From contig JBNKFQ010000231.1 of the NCBI GenBank assembly GCA_050289385.1, positions 1-28,405 of the forward strand: DNA of 28,405 nt, given 5' to 3'. Under the pieces are notes generated by a model, which saw nothing but the letters and a program-made list of their open reading frames with translations, was not told where the DNA came from and searched no databases. Source of the DNA: JBNKFQ01 sp050289385. Lineage in GTDB: Bacteria > Pseudomonadota > Gammaproteobacteria > Pseudomonadales > Porticoccaceae. Below are positions 23,588 to 28,405 of this stretch, piece by piece. Every line of letters starts with the position of its first letter. The stretch's first letter is position 1. The translations under genes and the position numbers were made by a program.

Positions 23588-24750
23588 CTGATAAACTCCG
23601 TTGCCCCATCTTGCAAAATTCGGCGGGAAATAATTACCCGCATGACTTCATTCGTGCCTTCCAGTATCTGGTGAACCCTTGCATCGCGCTGAAAACGCTC
23701 TATCGGGTATTCGCGGATATAACCATAACCACCGTGCAGCTGAATAGCTTCGTTGCACACATTAAAACCAACATCGGTAGCAAAGCGTTTCGCCATGGCA
23801 CAGTAGGTAATGGTATCAGGACTGCCCTGATCGAGTTTGGTGGCAGCGAGATACACCATTTGGCGCGCGGCAACCAGCTCGGTAACCATATCGGCAATGC
23901 GAAACTGCAATGCCTGAAATTCCGACAGTTCTTTACCAAATTGCTTGCGCTCGTGCAGATATCGCTGAGTGTGGTTCAGGCAAGCCTGGGCCGCGCCAAG
24001 CGAACAGGCAGCGACATTGATCCGGCCTCCGTCCAGCCCCTTCATGGCAATCTTGAAACCTTCACCTTCATGACCAAGCAAATGAGCTGCCGGCACTTTG
24101 ACATTGTCAAAGGTAATCGCCCTGGTGGGCTGACTGTTCCAGCCCATTTTGGCTTCGTTTTTACCGTACTCGATGCCGGGCAAATCTGCTGGCACCGCAA
24201 ACGCACTGATGCCACGCGGGCCGTCCTCAACAGATCCGGTACGCGCCATTACCACCAGCATATGAGTGCCGCCCGCGCCGGAGATAAATGCCTTGCTGCC
24301 ATTCAGAATGTAAGAGTCGCCATCGCGTTTGGCCGAGGTGCGCAGAGATCCTGCATCACTGCCAGCACCTGGCTCTGTAAGGCAATAGGAAGCAAGTTTT
24401 TGGCCTGAAGTCAGTGCCGCACCCCATTCGTCCTTAACTTTGTCGGTACCCCAGTTGGTGAGCATCCAGACCGCCATATTATGAATAGAGATATAGGCCG
24501 CCGTGGACGTACAGCCAGCAGCCAACTCTTCAAGAATAATTGCAGTATCAAGACGCGACAGGCCAAGACCACCCACATCAGGTGAACAATACATACCGCA
24601 AAAACCCAATTGGCCCGCAGCAGCAATAGTCTCTACCGGGAAAATCTTTTTTTCGTCCCAGGCCTCGGCGTGGGGTGCCATTTCGCCTTGCGCAAATGTA
24701 CGCGCCGCCTCCTGAAAGGCGAGCTGTTCTTCGTTAAGCGTAAAATCCAT
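23584..24750 (-). CDS. Acyl-CoA dehydrogenase, probably isobutyryl-CoA dehydrogenase
   Basis: A 388-residue FAD-dependent acyl-CoA dehydrogenase. CLTEPGAGSD (123-132) contacts FAD and substrate, RKQFGKELSEFQALQF marks the C-terminal helical domain, and QLHGGYGYIREYPIER is the family signature. Glu364 in ILEGTNE is in the position of the catalytic base of short-chain enzymes. It likely oxidises isobutyryl-CoA to methacrylyl-CoA and passes electrons to ETF; specificity is inferred from the operon. The frame opens at 24774, but the ATG at 24750 gives the family N-terminus MDFTLNEEQ and has AAGG six bases upstream. Confidence 0.93.
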   Translation of the reverse strand: MDFTLNEEQLAFQEAARTFAQGEMAPHAEAWDEKKIFPVETIAAAGQLGFCGMYCSPDVGGLGLSRLDTAIILEELAAGCTSTAAYISIHNMAVWMLTNWGTDKVKDEWGAALTSGQKLASYCLTEPGAGSDAGSLRTSAKRDGDSYILNGSKAFISGAGGTHMLVVMARTGSVEDGPRGISAFAVPADLPGIEYGKNEAKMGWNSQPTRAITFDNVKVPAAHLLGHEGEGFKIAMKGLDGGRINVAACSLGAAQACLNHTQRYLHERKQFGKELSEFQALQFRIADMVTELVAARQMVYLAATKLDQGSPDTITYCAMAKRFATDVGFNVCNEAIQLHGGYGYIREYPIERFQRDARVHQILEGTNEVMRVIISRRILQDGATEFIR

Positions 24751-24781
24751 AGCTACCTTCGCTGTGTTGATCATTGTGGCC

Positions 24782-24852
24782 GGACGTCTGACGCCAAATA
24801 CCTGACGCTAAAAACGTTTACCGCTCGAACCCACTAACGGGGCAGGCGTCCG
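24782..24852. other. GTCTGAC-type repeat remnants between mmsA and the acyl-CoA dehydrogenase gene
   Basis: In this short gap GTCTGACGC (24786-24794) and CCTGACGC (24801-24808) lie near each other, and CGGACG (24781-24786) is inverted as CGTCCG (24847-24852). The unit matches the arm of the hairpin at 22697-22705. These look like degenerate heptamer-type repeats, but copies are few and imperfect. Confidence 0.35.
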
Positions 24853-24857
24853 ACTCT

Positions 24858-26357
24858 TCATTTCAAATTAATCGACATGTTTGGGCCGGTGGGGATGTCC
24901 TCGTAAAACCAGCGGGCGGTAACGGTTTTGGTCTCTGTATAAAAACGCACCGCTTGCTTGCCGTAGGCGTGCTGGTCGCCGTGGAACGATCCGCGCCAGC
25001 CGGTGAACGAGAAGAACGGCAGCGGCACCGGAATGGGTACGTTTATGCCGACCTGGCCCACCTGAATCTCATTCTGGAATTTGCGCGCCGCCGCCCCCGA
25101 ATCAGTGAAAATGGCTGTGCCATTACCACGAAAATCGTTGTTTATGAGTTCGATTGCCGCTTCCAGGGTATCGACATTGACAACGCAAAGCACCGGCCCA
25201 AAAATTTCGGTGCGATAGATTTCCATATTCGGCGTAACGTTATTAAAAATGGTTGGACCAACCCAGTTGCCATCGGGGAAGCCATCAACGGTGCAGTCAG
25301 AACCATCCAGCAGCAGGTTCGCACCCTCTTTTTGACCCTGTTCGATCATGCCGAGAATACGCTCTTTGGCCTGGTGGCTGATTTGCGGGCCATAAGCGGC
25401 GCCCTCGTCATCCCATGCCCCCGGCCGAACCTGTTTGGCCGCGTCAACAATATCGTCGATCCAGCTTTGCGCTTCGCCCACCAGCACCAGTACAGATGTC
25501 GCCATACACCGTTGCCCGGCGGCTCCGAACGACGCGCCGACGATATTGTTAATCGCTTGCGCGCGATTGGCATCGGGCATGATTACGGTGTGGTTTTTTG
25601 CGCCGGTCATACATTGCGCACGCTTGAGGTTTTCGGTGGCAGTACGATACACATGCTTGCCCACCGGCACCGACCCGACAAATGAAATCGCCTTGATATC
25701 CGGGTGGTTGAGAATCTGGTTTACGCAATCCACTGCACCGGTAACCATTTGCACAATGCCGTCCGGCGCGCCAGCTTCCTTGTAAAGCTCAAGCAAGCGC
25801 ACCGCCGTCATCGGATCTTGCTCCGACGGCTTGAGCACGAAGGTATTGCCGCAAGCGTTGGCCAATGGAAACATCCAGAGCGGAATCATGGCCGGGAAAT
25901 TGAAAGGCGTAATGCCGGCGCAAACGCCGACAGGCTGGGTAACAGAATACGTATCAATACCCGTCGCTACGTTTTCAACCGTCTCACCCATCATCAAGGA
26001 CGCAATATTGCAGGCGTGTTCCACCACCTCGATACCGCGCCAGACATCGCCCATGGCATCTTCAAGCGTTTTGCCCAGTTCCAGACAAATGATTTTGGCG
26101 ATCTCTTGCTGGTGCTCTTTCAGCAGTTGCTGGTACTTCAACATAATGCGCGCGCGACGGGGCACGGGGACATTTTTCCAGGTATCAAACGCCTCTTTTG
26201 CCACTGCCACGGCATTGTCAATTTCTTGCGATGTAGCAAACGACACTTCTGACAGCACCTCCTGAGTGGCCGGATTGGTCAGGGGAATCGTTTCAGAGCT
26301 GGTGCTTTCAACAAACTCACCATTGATAAACAGGGGAATCTTTTTCGGAAAAACCAT
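24858..26357 (-). CDS. mmsA: Methylmalonate-semialdehyde dehydrogenase (CoA-acylating)
   Basis: A 499-residue aldehyde dehydrogenase that converts methylmalonate semialdehyde to propionyl-CoA, CO2 and NADH. It has GITPFNFPAMIPLWMFP for cofactor binding, FVGSVPVGKHVY, and the MmsA-type catalytic site GAAGQRCMATSVLVLVG with Cys284. MmsA enzymes lack the general-base Glu of other aldehyde dehydrogenases; here the corresponding region reads MTGAKNHTVIMPDA, in line with the family. The frame extends to 26411, but the ATG at 26357 has GAGG six bases upstream. It is the first gene of the valine cluster and is divergent from the AraC-type regulator. Confidence 0.95.
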   Translation of the reverse strand: MVFPKKIPLFINGEFVESTSSETIPLTNPATQEVLSEVSFATSQEIDNAVAVAKEAFDTWKNVPVPRRARIMLKYQQLLKEHQQEIAKIICLELGKTLEDAMGDVWRGIEVVEHACNIASLMMGETVENVATGIDTYSVTQPVGVCAGITPFNFPAMIPLWMFPLANACGNTFVLKPSEQDPMTAVRLLELYKEAGAPDGIVQMVTGAVDCVNQILNHPDIKAISFVGSVPVGKHVYRTATENLKRAQCMTGAKNHTVIMPDANRAQAINNIVGASFGAAGQRCMATSVLVLVGEAQSWIDDIVDAAKQVRPGAWDDEGAAYGPQISHQAKERILGMIEQGQKEGANLLLDGSDCTVDGFPDGNWVGPTIFNNVTPNMEIYRTEIFGPVLCVVNVDTLEAAIELINNDFRGNGTAIFTDSGAAARKFQNEIQVGQVGINVPIPVPLPFFSFTGWRGSFHGDQHAYGKQAVRFYTETKTVTARWFYEDIPTGPNMSINLK

Positions 26358-26423
26358 CATATACCTCGAAGCTGTCACGATCGTTTTAATATGGAGTAGA
26401 TTTAAGCACATCCGTTCAAGAGT

Positions 26424-26451
26424 GTGACATTGATAATATTGTGATTATGAT
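26424..26451 (+). promoter_or_regulatory. Predicted sigma70 promoter of the AraC-type regulator
   Basis: GTGACA (26424-26429), a 16-base spacer and TATGAT (26446-26451) each match consensus in five of six positions. Start of transcription near 26458 would put the ATG at 26505 about 47 bases downstream, which supports that start over the TTG at 26460. The mmsA promoter must lie in the same 147-base divergent gap; TTGAAC (26419-26414, minus) is a possible -35 with no clear -10. Confidence 0.5.
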
Positions 26452-26504
26452 GGACTATATTGCTCTTATCAAAGATTGGAAATCGAGAACTTGCCAGCGT
26501 CCAT

Positions 26505-27392
26505 ATGGATCAATTAACGTCACAATGGCCACTGCCCACGGAGGGCATTCGGCTCATTACCCCCCGCTTTTTGCTGGACTTTCTTGCCGAGCATCCGCTA
26601 AGCGAAGACCTGTATCCCATTGCCGTCGGCTATTATCCGACTGCCGTCGCCCACCAGATGAATCGCGAGGCACACCAAAATCACCTGCTGATGTACTGCA
26701 CGGCGGGCAGCGGCAGGGTTACTGTGGATAATCGAAGTTGGCAAGTGAGCTCCGGGGACATCATTTTGCTGCCACCCGGCCAGGGACATTCCTACGAAGC
26801 CAACCCCAACGACCCCTGGACCATTTACTGGGCGCACTATGGTGGCAAACGCAGCGATGCCTACACCGCGTTATTTGAACTGGAACGGCCGGTAGCAACC
26901 ATTGGCATTCACGCGTCATTGATTACCGACTTCGAGGCGCTCTTTGCTCTGCGCCAGGGCGGGTTTTCCAGGAGGGACTTGTTGCACATAGCCTGCCAGC
27001 TTAAGCAAACCCTGACCGGATTTGCCGCCACACTCAATCGCCAGACTGCCCATAAGGGGCACCGTATTGATATTGAGGAAGTGCACAAATTGATGCTTCA
27101 GCATATCGACCGCCAGTTCGATCTGGACGCCCTGGCTCGCGAAGCCAGCTTGTCAAAATATCACTTTACGCGGAAATTCAAGGCACTGACTGGTCATTCA
27201 CCCATTCAGCATTTTATTCACCTTAAAATGCAACACGCTTGTCTGTTGCTGGACACTACTCGCGATCCGGTTAAACAAGTTGCGTCAGCCGTGGGATACA
27301 GTGACCCATATTATTTTTCTCGTTTGTTCAGGAAAGTGGTGGGGTCGTCACCAAAGCGGTATCGGGAAAGCAGGCATGGTCAGGGTTGCTGA
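26505..27392 (+). CDS. AraC-family transcriptional regulator, probable regulator of the valine cluster
   Basis: A 295-residue regulator from the ATG at 26505 (the frame is open from a TTG at 26460). The N-terminal half is an AraC-type cupin sensor domain, with HLLMYCTAGSGRVTV and SSGDIILLPPGQGHSYEA. The C-terminal half carries two helix-turn-helix motifs: DLDALAREASLSKYHFTRKF (about 206-225) and VKQVASAVGYSDPYYFSRLF (about 256-275). It is divergent from mmsA. In Pseudomonas the mmsAB operon is controlled by an AraC-family protein (MmsR), so the same role is likely here, sensing a valine-derived intermediate (inference). Its last 13 bases overlap the AraC fragment on the other strand. Confidence 0.9.
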   Translation: MDQLTSQWPLPTEGIRLITPRFLLDFLAEHPLSEDLYPIAVGYYPTAVAHQMNREAHQNHLLMYCTAGSGRVTVDNRSWQVSSGDIILLPPGQGHSYEANPNDPWTIYWAHYGGKRSDAYTALFELERPVATIGIHASLITDFEALFALRQGGFSRRDLLHIACQLKQTLTGFAATLNRQTAHKGHRIDIEEVHKLMLQHIDRQFDLDALAREASLSKYHFTRKFKALTGHSPIQHFIHLKMQHACLLLDTTRDPVKQVASAVGYSDPYYFSRLFRKVVGSSPKRYRESRHGQGC

Positions 27393-27556
27393 TACCGGCT
27401 CGGGGACACCCCGAAATAGCGCTTGAAAACCCGGCTAAAACTGCCGGGGTCGCCGTAACCGACCTCGCGCGACAACGCATCGACACTCATACCACCCTGC
27501 TCGATTAAATACCGCGCCCGCTCCATACGACGACTCAAGATGGGTTTACGGGACAT
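27380..27556 (-). pseudogene. Orphan C-terminal DNA-binding fragment of an AraC-family regulator
   Basis: A 58-codon minus-strand frame begins at ATG 27556 and stops at 27380-27382. It contains RRMERARYLIEQGG, SVDALSREVGYGDPGSFSRV and FKRYFGVSPSRYQ, the second helix-turn-helix and end of an AraC/GlxA-type DNA-binding domain. The sensor domain and the first helix-turn-helix are missing, and a TAA lies in frame three codons upstream of the ATG. It is therefore a remnant of another AraC regulator, convergent and overlapping by 13 bases with the intact regulator. It could be expressed as a tiny DNA-binding protein, but no SD or promoter supports that. Confidence 0.75.
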
Positions 27557-27631
27557 CCAAGTTTATTTTGACATCCTACCACGTCACTTCCATGCATTGA
27601 ATTCCATACATTCAAAGCCAAGGATTCGGCG

Positions 27632-28234
27632 ATGACACGTGCACGGAAGACTCTGATCTCTCTGGACGACACCCCATATTATCACTGCATTTCCCGCTGT
27701 GTGCGGCGCGCCTTTTTGTGTGGCGAAGACCATTTCAACGGCAACAGCTGCGAACACCGGCGTGGATGGGTCGTTGAACGCCTCAAAATTCTTTCATCCG
27801 TTTTTGCCATCGACCTCGCCGCCTATGCTGTCCGAACAATCACTATCACGTGGTACTCAGGGTAGACCGGCTAAAGGCTGCTCACTGGTCTGCATCCGAA
27901 GTTGTTGAACGCTGGCAACGGCTTTTTTCCGGCCCCGAACTGATACAGCGTTATCGAGACAACCCGCTGAATTTTTCCCGGCCTGAAAGGGAGGCAATCG
28001 ACAGTATTGTGGCCCTGTGACGAGACCGGCTCAGCGACATCAGCTGGTTCATGCTGCCTGAACGAACATCTGGCGCGCAAGGCCAACCGGGAGGACCATT
28101 GCAAGAATATCTGGACGTCCTCCATTTTCTGTTCGCTTCGCAAGAACCTGCCAGGATCACAGATGCCACTGCTCCGCGACCACCACCCAACCAAAGGAGA
28201 CGCGTCTATCGAGGAAACCGGGAAAACATTCTGA
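27632..28234 (+). pseudogene. REP-associated tyrosine transposase (RAYT, IS200-like), broken
   Basis: The gene starts well: AAGGA is followed by ATG 27632 and MTRARKTLISLDDTPYYHCI, SRCVRRAFLCGED and GWVVERLKILSSVFAIDLAA, typical RAYT sequence. At about 27833 a small deletion shifts the frame. NHYHVVLRVDRLKA, the HUH-like motif, then continues in another frame, with SASEVVERWQRLFSGPELI, until a TGA at 28018 where families have Trp. RDRLSDISWFM follows in that frame, then another shift near 28055 gives CLNEHLARKANREDHCK. Beyond about 28106 the similarity is lost, including the region of the catalytic Tyr. With two frameshifts, a nonsense codon and a lost 3' end it cannot be active. Confidence 0.88.
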
Positions 28235-28256
28235 GGTGTTAAGGAAAACATGAGGT

Positions 28257-28296
28257 ATGTTCCACCCGCTTTTTTTGATTTTCCCCGGTGGGACAT
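28257..28296. other. Imperfect inverted repeat downstream of the RAYT remnant
   Basis: ATGTTCCACCCG (28257-28268) and CGGTGGGACAT (28286-28296) pair over about 11 bp with one wobble and one bulge, around a T-rich 17-base loop. It may be part of a REP-like end linked to the transposase remnant, or a transcription end. No second copy was seen in the window. Confidence 0.45.
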
Positions 28297-28344
28297 TTAT
28301 TTAAAAATTTGGTCCTTACGTGATTAGGGGCCGTTAACAATTAC

Positions 28345-28374
28345 CCGGCAGGCGCTGCCGGAGTCCATTTTTTT
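28345..28374 (+). terminator. GC-rich hairpin followed by T-run; terminator or REP-like
   Basis: CCGGCAG-gcg-CTGCCGG (28345-28361) is a perfect 7-bp stem with a 3-base loop. After AGTCCA comes a run of seven T (28368-28374). The T-run starts six bases past the stem, so as an intrinsic terminator it is suboptimal. Next to a RAYT remnant, a REP palindrome is the alternative. Confidence 0.45.
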
Positions 28375-28405
28375 CCTCAGCAAGGCAGAATGAGCGTGGT
28401 GTAGT

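Noticed and set aside
27380..27556. AraC fragment as an inverted duplication of the adjacent AraC regulator.
   Set aside because: The two share only family-level protein similarity (for example VGYGDPGSF versus VGYSDPYYF) and the DNA is not alike.
28325..28366. GTTAAC followed by a palindrome near the right edge resembles an integron attC site.
   Set aside because: The matching GTTRRRY core on the other side is not present before the window ends and no cassette gene or integrase is near.

Overview
The window looks like chromosomal DNA of a free-living, probably marine gammaproteobacterium. The basis is the gene families: an LplT-Aas fusion, dTDP-rhamnose genes, type II secretion pseudopilins, a distal valine degradation cluster with a divergent AraC-type regulator, an M13 lipoprotein peptidase and a REP-associated transposase remnant. 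The genus cannot be fixed from sequence alone. Almost everything from base 1 to about 26360 is read on the minus strand; only the AraC-type regulator, a possible small RNA and a dead transposase lie on the plus strand.

Region 1 (1-12187, minus, tightly packed). Transcription runs from a three-part LplT-PlsC-acyl ligase fusion (8735-12187) into rfbD-rfbA-rfbC-rfbB (dTDP-L-rhamnose synthesis) and then into a type II secretion gene set in the order gspG-E-F-H-I-J-K, with gspK cut by the window edge. Most junctions overlap or are only a few bases apart. A sigma70-like promoter just before gspG suggests that the secretion genes can also be transcribed alone.

Region 2 (12409-20000, minus, looser). 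This holds a glutathione-transferase-like protein with a C-terminal membrane tail, an M13 metallopeptidase lipoprotein, a DsbD/ScsB-type transmembrane thiol reductase, and a TlpA-like periplasmic protein whose first active-site cysteine is tyrosine. A cysteine-rich reading frame follows that gene in frame after its UGA stop. The long gap at 13273-13863 holds a strong plus-strand intrinsic terminator behind a second hairpin, which suggests an undescribed small RNA.

Region 3 (20399-27392). This is a complete isobutyryl-CoA to propionyl-CoA route for valine: mmsA, acyl-CoA dehydrogenase, enoyl-CoA hydratase, 3-hydroxyisobutyryl-CoA hydrolase and mmsB, all on the minus strand. An AraC-type regulator is divergent from mmsA. 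Its intercistronic gaps carry 7-base tandem repeats: GTTCGAT arrays in inverted orientation between the hydrolase and mmsB, a CTTCCAA array directly after the hydratase stop codon, and GTCTGAC elements elsewhere.

Region 4 (27380-28405) is decayed DNA: an orphan AraC DNA-binding fragment that overlaps the end of the regulator tail to tail, a frameshifted REP-associated tyrosine transposase, and two hairpins. No complete novel defence or mobile system was found. The best leads are the heptamer-bearing operon, the putative small RNA, the altered TlpA-like protein with its cysteine-rich downstream frame, and the tail-anchored GST.
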